A stretch of DNA of 64,000 nt, from assembly GCF_021735925.1 (NCBI RefSeq), contig NZ_WMEA01000001.1:278501-342500 (forward strand), read 5' to 3'. Origin of the DNA: Loktanella sp. M215 (GTDB lineage: Bacteria; Pseudomonadota; Alphaproteobacteria; Rhodobacterales; Rhodobacteraceae). Every line of letters begins with the position of its first letter. Within the stretch, counting starts at the first letter, position 1. Of the stretch, positions 7,956-16,404 are shown in pieces. The notes beneath the pieces were generated by a model. That model was given only the letters and a program-made list of their open reading frames with translations, was not told the DNA's origin and did not search any database. The position numbers and the translations under genes are program-made.

Positions 7956-9221
7956 TCATTCAGACAGGTCGACCGTTCCGCGCGCGACATGAATGGCGGT
8001 CCCATCATCCGGTCGGCCCGCTGCATCGACGGACGGTGCGGTCCAGGCGATGTAGACATCGTCACCTGCCAGCGTCATGCGGGGAAAACCCATCGCGTTT
8101 CCCGTGCGATTGACCGAAATTGCGACCGGATCTCCGCAGCCGTCCGCCGCGGTCGCCCTGCAGGTCAGGAGCACTTCTCCGGCCGACGTCCATTCGACCC
8201 AGCTGACCAGGGCCGATCCGTCCACAAGTTGCAGCAGGTCGACCCGGCCCGCGGGTCCGCCCAGATCGATCTGTCGTGCGGGCCCAAAGCTGGCCCCACG
8301 ATCATCCGAGAAGGCCATCTTGACCGCTGGCACGCTGCCGGCGCCGGTGAACCAGACCAAGGCTGCATGATCGCCGCGGGCTGCGATGGCGGGGCCGTTC
8401 ACCGGGCATCCGTCGATTTCCCAGCCATCGCCGCTGACAGGCTGGGGATCTGTCCATCTCCCCTCCACGCGCCGCACCACCGAAATGTCCCTGACTTCGT
8501 CCGCGGTCCGATCACGGTAGGCCAGCAGGACGGTCCCGTCGTCGGTCACGACCGCACTCGTCTGACAACAGGTACAGGTCCGGTCGTCCAGCAGCAGATC
8601 GTCCGACAGGGCTCGGTCGCCAGTGACAGTCGTCGCCCGCAGCTGCATGGCGCCGGCGTCCGTGCCATCGCCGCCAAGCGTATCGCCGGTATTGTAAGCC
8701 CGTCCATCGAGCCACATCGCCAGCAGACCGCCCTTTGCATCGGGTAAGAGTGTGACAAAACCATGCTGACGGGCCAAGCCGTCCCGGTGTGGCACGATGG
8801 GCGGGTCCCATGTCGTGCCGTCATCACCCGAGATCGCAATGTTGACGTCGTAATCGTAATAAGACTGCCCGTTCATCCGCAGAAACGTGACGGCGATCCG
8901 GCCATCCGGCAGACCCACGGCGGACGGAAAATCCGCGTAGTTTATGAACAGGTCATCACCCTCAGCGACCGTGACAGGGGCCGACCAAGTGGCACCGTCG
9001 TAGATCGCGGTTTCGACCTTGGCGAAGGTGTCACCGGAGACTTCGGTCCAGGACATCAGAACGCGACCATCTGCAAGCGTCACAAGAGACGGCTCTTCGA
9101 CAACACCGGTGCTGGGCACGTCGATTTCGGCCAGCGTGGAAAAGACCTGCGCCGCTCCCGGGCTGCCGGTCAGGCCGAGTATGCAACATGCGATGAGACA
9201 AACCAGAGAGCCGCGTGTCAT
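7956..9221 (-). CDS. exported sialidase-fold (BNR/Asp-box) protein
   Basis: The protein has 421 residues with a signal peptide (LVCLIACCILGLTGSPGAAQ). Repeated Asp-box-like motifs such as SGDDGTTWDPP and SDDRGASFGP, and DGRVLMSW / DGRIAVTF strands, indicate a six-bladed sialidase-type beta-propeller. A CTCC motif lies near residue 214, inside DDRTCTCCQTS, and could be a metal or disulfide site. True sialidase catalysis is doubtful, because the arginine triad is not evident by eye. The gene lies just before the CopZ-like gene on the same strand, with an 88-bp gap, and may share its copper-responsive promoter. Its role in copper handling is inferred only from position and the Cys cluster. Confidence 0.7.
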   Translation of the reverse strand: MTRGSLVCLIACCILGLTGSPGAAQVFSTLAEIDVPSTGVVEEPSLVTLADGRVLMSWTEVSGDTFAKVETAIYDGATWSAPVTVAEGDDLFINYADFPSAVGLPDGRIAVTFLRMNGQSYYDYDVNIAISGDDGTTWDPPIVPHRDGLARQHGFVTLLPDAKGGLLAMWLDGRAYNTGDTLGGDGTDAGAMQLRATTVTGDRALSDDLLLDDRTCTCCQTSAVVTDDGTVLLAYRDRTADEVRDISVVRRVEGRWTDPQPVSGDGWEIDGCPVNGPAIAARGDHAALVWFTGAGSVPAVKMAFSDDRGASFGPARQIDLGGPAGRVDLLQLVDGSALVSWVEWTSAGEVLLTCRATAADGCGDPVAISVNRTGNAMGFPRMTLAGDDVYIAWTAPSVDAAGRPDDGTAIHVARGTVDLSE

Positions 9222-9309
9222 GGCAAAAACCTTTTACACAGAAAACACGACCGCGCCGGTACGCGGCGCAGTCCTCGGAATGAAACCGGCTTTGGCGTAA
9301 CGGCTTGGG

Positions 9310-9507
9310 TCAGACCGTTGCCGCCGGATAGCCTGCGTCTTTCAGGGCTGCACGCAGATTTGCGTCGTCGTGCCCGGTCGCAATGGCGACCGTGCGGGCC
9401 GGCATGTCGAACAAGAGGGTTGCGCCGGGGTCGAGAGCAAGAACCGTTTTCTCGACGGTCGCCTTGCAATGGCCGCAGCTCATGGCAGGAATGGAATACG
9501 TGGTCAT
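9310..9507 (-). CDS. heavy-metal-associated (CopZ-like) copper chaperone
   Basis: This is a 65-residue single HMA domain with the metal motif MSCGHC (C11 and C14) near the N-terminus and a C-terminal DAGYPA typical of copper chaperones. The start at 9507 has an AGGAGA site 5 bp upstream, better than the ATG-like start 27 bp further up. It is transcribed from a CueR-type promoter that lies back to back with the CopA promoter. It should bind Cu(I) in the cytoplasm and deliver it to CopA. Confidence 0.9.
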   Translation of the reverse strand: MTTYSIPAMSCGHCKATVEKTVLALDPGATLLFDMPARTVAIATGHDDANLRAALKDAGYPAATV

Positions 9508-9531
9508 CGCAGTCTCCTGTGCTTGATTTGA

Positions 9532-9562
9532 CATATGGCGCCTTCCCCCGCTGGAAGGTCAA
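9532..9562 (-). promoter_or_regulatory. CueR-type promoter of the copZ-like gene
   Basis: Read on the minus strand: -35 TTGACC (9557-9562), a 19-bp spacer and -10 ATATGT (9532-9537). The spacer region holds the dyad CCTTCCCCCGCTGGAAGG (9541-9558). A long spacer with a dyad between the boxes is the hallmark of MerR-family activated promoters. Confidence 0.8.
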
Positions 9563-9586
9563 ACGCAATTCTGTGGAAATGCACTC

Positions 9587-9617
9587 TTGACCTTCCCCCG
9601 ACTGGAACCCTTATGTA
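9587..9617 (+). promoter_or_regulatory. CueR-type promoter of copA
   Basis: TTGACC at 9587-9592, a 19-bp spacer and TATGTA at 9612-9617. The spacer contains CCTTCCCCCGACTGGAA, one base longer in its centre than the copZ-side dyad. Its position 33 bp before the chosen copA start supports that start over the ATG-like codon that overlaps the promoter. Confidence 0.8.
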
Positions 9618-9649
9618 AGGCGCTGAACCAGAGCGTGAGGCACCTTTCC

Positions 9650-12160
9650 ATGTCCGATATGTCCCCGATCACATTGTCCGTTACTGGCATGTCCTGCGCG
9701 TCCTGCGTGGGGCGCGTGCAGCGCGCCCTTGCTGCGGAACCGGGCGTCACGCTGGCCGAGGTCAACCTCGCGACCGAGACGGCACGGGTCACAGGCACCG
9801 TCCCGCCCGCCCGTCTGGCCGCGGTGCTGTCGGATGCAGGCTATCCCGCGCGGGATGCGGTCGTCGATCTGGCGATCGCGGACATGACCTGTGCCTCCTG
9901 CGTGGGCCGCGTCGAACGCGCCTTGCTTGCGGTGCCCGGCGTCACGGCGGCCGCAGTCAATCTGGCGACGGAAACGGCGCAGGTGCATGTCATCGACGGC
10001 ATGGCGACCCCGGCGGATCTGATCGCTGCGGCGACCGCTGCGGGCTATCCCGCCACGCTGAATGGCGGTGCCGGGTCCGGTGACGCCACCACGGACCGCG
10101 CCGCCCGCAAGGATGCAGAGGCGCAGGATCTGCAGCGCCGCATGATCATCGCTGCCGTCCTGACCCTGCCGGTCTTCGTGACCGAGATGGGCGGACACGT
10201 CTTTCCCGCGCTGCACCACCTGATCGCGGACAGCATCGGGATGCAGACATCCTGGATCATCCAGTTCCTGCTGACGACCCTCGTGCTGGCCTGGCCCGGG
10301 CGGTCTTTCTATACCAAGGGTGTGCCCGCCCTGCTGCGCGCCGCCCCCGACATGAACAGCCTTGTGGCACTGGGGACGGCGGCGGCCTGGGGCTATTCCA
10401 CCGTGGCCACCTTTGCGCCCGCCCTGCTACCGCCCGAAGGCCGCGCCGTCTATTTCGAGGCGGCGGCCGTCATCGTCGTCCTGATCCTGCTGGGCCGCAC
10501 GCTGGAGGCGCGGGCAAAGGGCCGCACCGGGGCCGCCATCACGCAACTGATCGGACTGCGGCCCAAGACAGCGCAGGTGGAACGGGACGGGCAGATCATC
10601 ACCCTTGAAGTCGCCGACATCGCCGTCGGCGATCTTGTCCATGTCCGGCCCGGCGAACGGCTGGCCGTGGATGGTGAGGTCACGTCCGGCGGGTCATGGG
10701 TCGACGAAAGCATGATATCCGGCGAGCCTGCGCCGGTCGACAAGCAGGCGGGGGCGACGGTGACCGGCGGCACGGTCAATGGCACCGGCGCACTGGTCTA
10801 CCGCGCGACCCACGTCGGGTCCGATACGGTTTTGGCGCGGATCGTGCGCATGGTCGAGGATGCCCAGTCCGCCCGTCTGCCGATCCAGGCCCTCGTCGAT
10901 CGTGTGACCCTGTGGTTCGTCCCTGCCGTCATCGCGCTGGCCGCGCTGACCATCGGCGTCTGGCTGATCTGGGGACCGGCACCCACGCTGGCCCATGCAC
11001 TGATCGCCGGAGTCTCGGTCCTGATCGTCGCCTGTCCCTGCGCGATGGGTCTGGCAACGCCGACCTCGATCATGGTGGGCACGGGCCGCGCTGCGGAACT
11101 GGGCGTGCTGTTCCGGCGCGGCGATGCCTTGCAGGCGCTGCAGGGTGTCCGGGTCGTCGCACTCGACAAGACCGGCACCCTGACGGCCGGGCGACCGGAA
11201 CTGACGGATACGATCATGACCGACGGCTTTGATCGGAACGACGTGCTTGCCCTTGTCGCAGCCGCAGAAGGGGCCTCGGAACACCCGATCGCCAGCGCGA
11301 TCACCCGGGCGGCGCAGGCGCAGGATCTGGTCTTGTCAACGGTCTCGGCGTTCCAATCGATCACCGGGCTGGGGATTTCCGCGACCGTGGACGGACGGAC
11401 TGTCCTGGTCGGGGCCGACCGGCTGATGACGCGCGAAGGCGTCGACATGACCGCAGCCCCCTCTGCGACCGCCCTCGCCGACCGCGGACGCTCGCCGCTC
11501 TATGTCGCGATCGACGGGCGGTTGGCGGCGTTGTTCGGCGTCGCCGATCCGGTCAAGCCCGGCACGGCCGCCGCCATTGCCGCACTGCATTACATGGGCC
11601 TGCAGGTCGCGATGATCACGGGCGACAACGCGGCGACGGCGCGGGCCATCGGGGCGCAACTCAAGATCGACGAGATCGTCGCCGAGGTGATGCCCGACGG
11701 CAAGGTCGCCGCACTGGACCGGCTGCGCCACACGCAGGGTGCCATTGCGTTTGTCGGTGACGGGATCAACGATGCCCCGGCACTGGCCAGCGCGGACGTG
11801 GGGCTGGCCATCGGGACCGGCACGGACGTCGCGATCGAGACGGCGGATGTCGTGCTGATGTCCGGCGATCTGCGGGCGGTCGTCGATGCCCTGTCCGTCA
11901 GCCGTGCGACGATGCGGAATATCCGCCAGAACCTGTTCTGGGCCTTTGGCTACAACGTGGCGCTGATCCCGGTGGCGGCGGGCGTTCTCTATCCGCTGAA
12001 CGGCACGCTACTGTCGCCGGCCCTGGCGGCGGGGGCGATGGCGCTGTCCAGTGTTTTTGTCCTGACGAACGCGCTGCGCCTGCGGCGGGTGCCGTCGGCG
12101 GCCCCCGTCATCGCTTCGCCAGACGCACCGCAATCCCGGCCCGTCCCCGCAACAGCATAG
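9650..12160 (+). CDS. copA: Cu(I)-exporting P1B-type ATPase CopA
   Basis: The 836-residue protein has two N-terminal HMA domains (GMSCASC with C16/C19 and DMTCASC near 82/85). The membrane metal site is CPC near 461-463. The phosphorylation motif is ALDKTGT (near D505), the nucleotide-domain motif SEHP, then MITGDN and the hinge GDGINDAPAL. The actuator loop reads SGE instead of TGE, as in many copper ATPases. It pumps Cu(I) out of the cytoplasm. The start at 9650 is downstream of the CueR-type promoter; the weak GTGAGG upstream is the only ribosome site. Next comes cueR after 10 bp, so pump and regulator form one autoregulated operon. Confidence 0.97.
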   Translation: MSDMSPITLSVTGMSCASCVGRVQRALAAEPGVTLAEVNLATETARVTGTVPPARLAAVLSDAGYPARDAVVDLAIADMTCASCVGRVERALLAVPGVTAAAVNLATETAQVHVIDGMATPADLIAAATAAGYPATLNGGAGSGDATTDRAARKDAEAQDLQRRMIIAAVLTLPVFVTEMGGHVFPALHHLIADSIGMQTSWIIQFLLTTLVLAWPGRSFYTKGVPALLRAAPDMNSLVALGTAAAWGYSTVATFAPALLPPEGRAVYFEAAAVIVVLILLGRTLEARAKGRTGAAITQLIGLRPKTAQVERDGQIITLEVADIAVGDLVHVRPGERLAVDGEVTSGGSWVDESMISGEPAPVDKQAGATVTGGTVNGTGALVYRATHVGSDTVLARIVRMVEDAQSARLPIQALVDRVTLWFVPAVIALAALTIGVWLIWGPAPTLAHALIAGVSVLIVACPCAMGLATPTSIMVGTGRAAELGVLFRRGDALQALQGVRVVALDKTGTLTAGRPELTDTIMTDGFDRNDVLALVAAAEGASEHPIASAITRAAQAQDLVLSTVSAFQSITGLGISATVDGRTVLVGADRLMTREGVDMTAAPSATALADRGRSPLYVAIDGRLAALFGVADPVKPGTAAAIAALHYMGLQVAMITGDNAATARAIGAQLKIDEIVAEVMPDGKVAALDRLRHTQGAIAFVGDGINDAPALASADVGLAIGTGTDVAIETADVVLMSGDLRAVVDALSVSRATMRNIRQNLFWAFGYNVALIPVAAGVLYPLNGTLLSPALAAGAMALSSVFVLTNALRLRRVPSAAPVIASPDAPQSRPVPATA

Positions 12161-12170
12161 GAGCCACACC

Positions 12171-12563
12171 ATGAACATCGGTGAAGTGTCGACCCGGGCG
12201 GACCTGCCCGCCAAGACGATCCGCTATTACGAAGAGATCGGGCTGGTGAAACCCCTGCGTGACCCCAATGGCTACCGTGCCTTCCGCGAAAGCGACGTGC
12301 ATAAACTGGTCTTTCTGGGACGCGCGCGGGCGCTGGGATTCACCATCGAGGATTGCCGCGCCCTGACCGCGCTGTGGGAGGACAAGGCGCGCGCCAGCGC
12401 GGACGTCCGCAGCATCGCGTCCGACCATCTGATCCAGATTGAAAACAAGATCGCCGATCTGCAGGCCATGCACGAGACACTGTCGCATCTGGTCTCATCC
12501 TGCGCCGGCGACGATCGCCCCGACTGCCCGATCCTGCAAAGTCTGGAAAAGGCGACCCGCTAG
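12171..12563 (+). CDS. cueR: copper-responsive MerR-family regulator CueR/HmrR
   Basis: The protein has 130 residues. The N-terminal winged helix contains TRADLPAKTIRYYEEIGLVKP, followed by a dimerisation helix. The metal loop is C111-A-G-D-D-R-P-D-C119, matching the two-cysteine Cu(I) site of CueR. It starts 10 bp after copA with AGGAGCC upstream. It is expected to activate the three dyad promoters at 9532-9562, 9587-9617 and 15867-15897. Confidence 0.93.
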   Translation: MNIGEVSTRADLPAKTIRYYEEIGLVKPLRDPNGYRAFRESDVHKLVFLGRARALGFTIEDCRALTALWEDKARASADVRSIASDHLIQIENKIADLQAMHETLSHLVSSCAGDDRPDCPILQSLEKATR

Positions 12564-12756
12564 GCGGCGCACCTACGGCAGCCCAGACCATATTTGCCCG
12601 TCTTCGTGATGATCGCAAACAAGGCGGTCGTCACGTCCGCGCGTAGGTATCCGAAATCGCACCAAACGGGCTTTCTGGCGACCAGATCGACAATGATTCC
12701 AGTGCCTTGCCCCCAGGTTGGCGAAGCTCTGCAAAACCTTCTGAATACAAATATAA

Positions 12757-13245
12757 ATGAGACGAGACATGGCGCCACCAACTACAGACGTCCGCCAGTT
12801 ACCTGTGGAAGTCGATCTTCTCGCTTTGTCTTTCCTAGGCCATTTTGCATGGGAGATGCTTCAGGCCCCCCTGTTCTCAAGCATGAGCGATGTAAGCCAT
12901 TTTGCCGGAATATTCATTTGTCTGAAGGCCACGTTGGGGGATCTGGCAATCGCTCTTTCGGCATTCTGGAGTGCGGCAGGCGTGGGTCGAAGTCGAAGAT
13001 GGTTCATGCGGCCGGGCCAACGTGCTTGGGTGGTATTTTTTGCGGTCGGGCTGCTGCTGACCGTCGGTTTGGAGTATGTCCACACCCAGATCACGGGACG
13101 TTGGGCGTACGACGGGGCCATGCCGGTCCTCCCTGTCATTGGCACGGGTTTGACACCGATCCTGCAATGGATTTTCGTGCCGATGCTGGTTCTGTGGTAT
13201 CTGCGCAGGCTAGATCGAAAAATCAGTCATTCAGTTTGTCCTTAA
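12757..13245 (+). CDS. small integral membrane protein of unknown function
   Basis: The protein has 162 residues and four hydrophobic segments (about 22-40, 50-72, 86-105 and 127-150), with the motif LGHFAWEMLQAPLF in the first and LEYVHTQITGRWAYDG between the third and fourth. I do not recognise a named family. The start could also be the ATG at 12769; neither has a strong ribosome site. It lies in the copper cluster downstream of cueR after 190 bp and may have its own promoter. Confidence 0.65.
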   Translation: MRRDMAPPTTDVRQLPVEVDLLALSFLGHFAWEMLQAPLFSSMSDVSHFAGIFICLKATLGDLAIALSAFWSAAGVGRSRRWFMRPGQRAWVVFFAVGLLLTVGLEYVHTQITGRWAYDGAMPVLPVIGTGLTPILQWIFVPMLVLWYLRRLDRKISHSVCP

Positions 13246-13636
13246 AACGGGACCTTCGGCGTTTTGCGCTGATGCAGTCGCGTCTGGTCCTGCGCAGGCG
13301 ACGACCGTCCCGACGGCACCATCCTGCAGAGTCTGGAAAGGGTGACGGATGTCGTCAATGCAGCACGTGGCACGGCACGATCATCGCGGATTGCGGCCGA
13401 AGGGCAGACCATGGCAGGTAAGACCGGGTCCAGTCCGGTGTTCAGCATCACGGCGGCGGAACTTTCTGCCGGCGTGCGCAGTCAGGCGGACCTTCCATGG
13501 AACCGCCGGGACCATGCGCTGTGCGCCGCCTTTGCGCCGGCAGCCAAGGTGCCTATAAAGATCTTCATCGGAAGAACGACAGATGTGGACGGTCCGATGA
13601 CACCCTTCAGACTGCACGCAGCGTCGGCGTGTGACA
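13246..13636. other. degenerate region between membrane protein and cytochrome c genes
   Basis: The only recognisable content is the 3' remnant of a cueR-like gene at 13283-13347. A frame continuing from that remnant runs to 13692, but it has no family resemblance, lacks a ribosome site and overlaps the cytochrome c gene, so I do not call it a gene. Confidence 0.6.
13283..13347 (+). pseudogene. 3' remnant of a second cueR-like gene
   Basis: The DNA resembles the end of the intact cueR at about 12495-12560. The frame reads SCAGDDRPDGTILQSLE where cueR has SCAGDDRPDCPILQSLE. The second metal-binding cysteine is changed and no upstream DNA-binding part survives. It is probably the trace of a duplication and deletion in the copper cluster. 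Confidence 0.65.
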
Positions 13637-14095
13637 TCAGAAGATACCATTTTCCTGTTGAAGTTCGCGAATGTAGCGCGCGATCAACATGACATCGGCG
13701 TTGGTCACGCCATCGACCGGGGGCATGTTTCCAAACCGCCAATGATGCGCCCGTACGCCATTTTTTGCCGCCAGCACGAATGCCACGTCAGAATGGTGGT
13801 TGGGCTCGTAGATCTTGTGGACCAGCGGTGGCGCCACGCCAGTCTGCCCTGCAGCATGTGTGCCGTGACACGATGCGCATTTCGCCTCGAACCCGCGCTG
13901 CCCCATCCGGGCGTCGGCCGAGAGTTCGGCCGGAACCGCAACGTCGACGATTGGCGCAGTGCTGGCCAGCGGGCTTAGAGCAGCAGGTTGCATGGATGCA
14001 GGCATATCTTCGGGTGAAGCCTGTCGGGCGGCCCAGTAGAAGCCCAAACTGGCAAGCACGAAAACCGCGATGATGGCCTTATACGTGTTGTTCAT
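13637..14095 (-). CDS. membrane-anchored c-type cytochrome
   Basis: The 152-residue protein has an N-terminal anchor (about 6-23) and a single haem motif CASCH in the second half, followed by GTHAAGQTGVAPPL and a distal methionine candidate in GNMPPVDG. This fits a class I cytochrome c facing the periplasm. It lies 170 bp downstream of the multicopper oxidase on the same strand and could accept or donate electrons for it. That pairing is inferred from position only. Confidence 0.85.
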   Translation of the reverse strand: MNNTYKAIIAVFVLASLGFYWAARQASPEDMPASMQPAALSPLASTAPIVDVAVPAELSADARMGQRGFEAKCASCHGTHAAGQTGVAPPLVHKIYEPNHHSDVAFVLAAKNGVRAHHWRFGNMPPVDGVTNADVMLIARYIRELQQENGIF

Positions 14096-14265
14096 CTTGT
14101 GCCTTGTCTCTCGTGTGGGGGGCGCGTTTCACGCGCGCAATCCGATGCAGGACACGGATCAAGCACGACAACCGGAGTCAGGCTCGACTTGCAAGGCGTC
14201 GAGGCCCGGCCTGCAAGGCGTAGCACATATGGCCTAAGATGGGTGCGCCCCCCGCGCTGCGCGTT

Positions 14266-15816
14266 CTAGATGTATTTCACCGTCGTCATCATGCCCGCCG
14301 CCATGTGGTAAAGGTTATGGCAGTGCAACGGCCATTCACCGGGGTTGTCAGCGTCGAACTGGATCGTGACCATTCCCATCGCCGGGACCAGAACGGTGTC
14401 CCGCATCGCGCCGGATATTTTCTGCCCGTCGATGCCGACGACCTGAAAGTGGTGTCCGTGCAAGTGCATGGGATGCGACATCATGGTCATGTTGTGCATC
14501 GTGATTTCGACGCGGTCGCCCGTAGAGACCTCCAGCGGTTGACGGTTGTCGAAGGTCTGCCCGTCGATCCCCCAGACATAGGTCTGCATGTCGCCCGTCA
14601 GCATCGCCATGATCTGCAGCGTGACAGGTTTGGCCGGAAGCAGCGATGCGGCCACAAGCTGACGCTCCTGTTCCAGAAGGACGGGAGCGGATTTTGTGTC
14701 GGCGGCCGCGGCGATCTTCGTGACCGTCGCACCGGTCGGTGCCAGCACGATCCCCGTGCGGGCGATGTCCCCTTCGCGCTGCGCCAGCACAGGAACGGCG
14801 GCACCGTCGGCCGGCATCGTGACCTCGATATCGATGCGTTGCGCCATGGCGAGGCCGAACCGGCTGCCGCGCAGGGGGTGAACGGGCATGCCATCGACGG
14901 CTTTGACCGTACCCTCGATCTGGCCAAGGTCGATCCAGAAGTTTGTCGATGCCGCCCCGTTGATGATCCGCAGCAGGACAGTATCGCCCTTTTCGACACC
15001 GACGATTTCAGGATCGGCCAGCGTGCGGTCATTGGCGAGATAGGCATCGAAGGTGATATCGTTCAGGTCCATGTCCATGTTGTCCATGGCACCCATCGCC
15101 ATGCCGCCCATGTTCATCGCGGGCGTCGCTGCGGCCCGATCGTTCCCGCCCATGGTCATGCCGGAATGGTCCATCCCTGCCATGCCGCCCATGTCCATCC
15201 CCGGCATCGCGGTCCCGCTGTCGGCCATCCCCATGTCCATCGCTGCCGTGCCGGATCCGACGACTGCGGCGCCTTTTCCTTTCAGGGTCGCAAGGATCTC
15301 TTCTGGCGGTGTGAATGAGAAATCGTGCAACAGGACGACGACCTCCTGCATCTGCGGCTGGCCCTCGCGGACAATAAGGGGGGCGGCCATCAGCTGTGTT
15401 TCCTGCAAGCCCATGTGCGAATGCATCCAGTTGGTCCCGCCGCGCGGCAGATCGAAGCTGTAAACCATCGACGCACCGGGTGCGATGGGCTGTTGGGACA
15501 GCGGGTTGCCGTCCATGCCGAACGGGGGCGTCAGCCCGTGCCAGTGCATGATCGTGGCCACGTCAGTCGCGTTGGTCAGCGACACGTTGAACCCACCCGC
15601 GGCGTCAAGGATCAAACCGGATCGTCCCGTGGTATCCGTGATTCCGAAGACCGTCGCAGCCTTGCCGTTCACCTCGATGGTCCGTGTGCCGACCGTCAAC
15701 GATTGACGGGGCGTCGCAGCCCAAGCTGCCGGGCTGAAGCCAAGACCGGCGGCGAGCGTGGTGGACCCGGCGAGAGCCAGAAATTGACGACGGTCAAAGG
15801 CGTGTTGATCGCGCAT
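14266..15816 (-). CDS. Met-rich multicopper oxidase (CopA/CueO type), Tat-exported
   Basis: The protein has 516 residues. The Tat signal DRRQFLALAGS lies near residues 8-18. Four copper-ligand blocks are present: HWHG, HSHMG, HPMHLHGHHF and HCHNLYHMAAGMM, the last giving the type 1 Cys and axial Met. A Met/His-rich insert (about 195-270, many MGM, MDM and MAGMDH units) resembles the copper-binding loop of CueO and plasmid CopA oxidases. It should oxidise Cu(I) in the periplasm. The start at 15816 has GGAG upstream and lies 50 bp after a CueR-type promoter; the longer frame would overlap that promoter. Confidence 0.93.
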   Translation of the reverse strand: MRDQHAFDRRQFLALAGSTTLAAGLGFSPAAWAATPRQSLTVGTRTIEVNGKAATVFGITDTTGRSGLILDAAGGFNVSLTNATDVATIMHWHGLTPPFGMDGNPLSQQPIAPGASMVYSFDLPRGGTNWMHSHMGLQETQLMAAPLIVREGQPQMQEVVVLLHDFSFTPPEEILATLKGKGAAVVGSGTAAMDMGMADSGTAMPGMDMGGMAGMDHSGMTMGGNDRAAATPAMNMGGMAMGAMDNMDMDLNDITFDAYLANDRTLADPEIVGVEKGDTVLLRIINGAASTNFWIDLGQIEGTVKAVDGMPVHPLRGSRFGLAMAQRIDIEVTMPADGAAVPVLAQREGDIARTGIVLAPTGATVTKIAAAADTKSAPVLLEQERQLVAASLLPAKPVTLQIMAMLTGDMQTYVWGIDGQTFDNRQPLEVSTGDRVEITMHNMTMMSHPMHLHGHHFQVVGIDGQKISGAMRDTVLVPAMGMVTIQFDADNPGEWPLHCHNLYHMAAGMMTTVKYI

Positions 15817-15866
15817 GGGGAGAACTCCGATGTGACTGGTCTGGAAGCAGATTTTATCGATGTTTT

Positions 15867-15897
15867 GCGCTACCCACCTTCCTGTAGGGGAAGGCAA
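15867..15897 (-). promoter_or_regulatory. CueR-type promoter of the multicopper oxidase
   Basis: Minus strand: TTGCCT (15892-15897), a 19-bp spacer and a weak -10 TAGCGC (15867-15872). The spacer holds a perfect dyad, CCTTCCTGTAGGGGAAGG (15877-15894). It matches the two boxes near copA and places the oxidase in the CueR regulon. Confidence 0.75.
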
Positions 15898-16404
15898 GTC
15901 GCTTTTGAGGCCGCCAGCCTCAGATCGCGGTCCTGTGATTACCGCAGTGTGTTCGCAGGGAACGTGGTGGCATCAGGGCCATCGGGATCATCTCAGACGC
16001 TCCAACGTCACCCGACGCAGCCGCAATTGTTGGGGAGAGAAGAAGTCCGCTTACGGTATAGAGCGGCCCTGCACCGATCGGACTGCCAAGCGCGTTGCAG
16101 GCCAGACGACCAAGAAGTCCGGCTTGAGACTGGACAACCTCGCAGGGCCAGTGTTCAGGCCCGCGTTGCCAAATGGTCTGCATGGGATTGATACCGCGTC
16201 AGAAGCCCTTTCACATCGATGAAACCTCCGCAATTTGAGCGGGACATCTTCGGGAAGACCTGCTGTCATCATGTCCGGAGATCAAAAAAATTCAGCATCT
16301 GTGGAACCTTCCCCCGCTGGAGGTCGGTTGGTTCACGAGTTCTGCACAGCGCCACGTGGCACATCATGTCCGGCGACCCCGTCAAGAGGGATCTTCACAG
16401 ACCC
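15898..16404. other. intergenic region before the complex-I-like operon
   Basis: No gene is supported on either strand. The stretch contains the degenerate copper-type box at 16303-16333 and must hold the promoter of the nuo-like operon. A short poly-A tract is at 16284-16290. Confidence 0.55.
16303..16333 (+). promoter_or_regulatory. degenerate CueR-like box upstream of the nuo-like operon
   Basis: CCTTCCCCCGCTGGAGGT (16307-16324) differs from the copZ-side dyad (CCTTCCCCCGCTGGAAGG) only in its last three bases, where GAAGG becomes GAGGT. The flanking -35 (GGAACC) and -10 (TTGGTT) are poor at a 19-bp spacing. It may be a relic or a weak site. Confidence 0.4.

Noticed and set aside
12695..12730. 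A CCTTGCCCCCAGGTTGG stretch before the small membrane protein, resembling a copper box
   Set aside because: The half-sites do not match each other and no -35/-10 pair fits a 19-bp spacing.
13342..13692. 116-codon frame after the cueR remnant
   Set aside because: It continues the frame of the remnant, overlaps the cytochrome c gene and shows no recognised motif.
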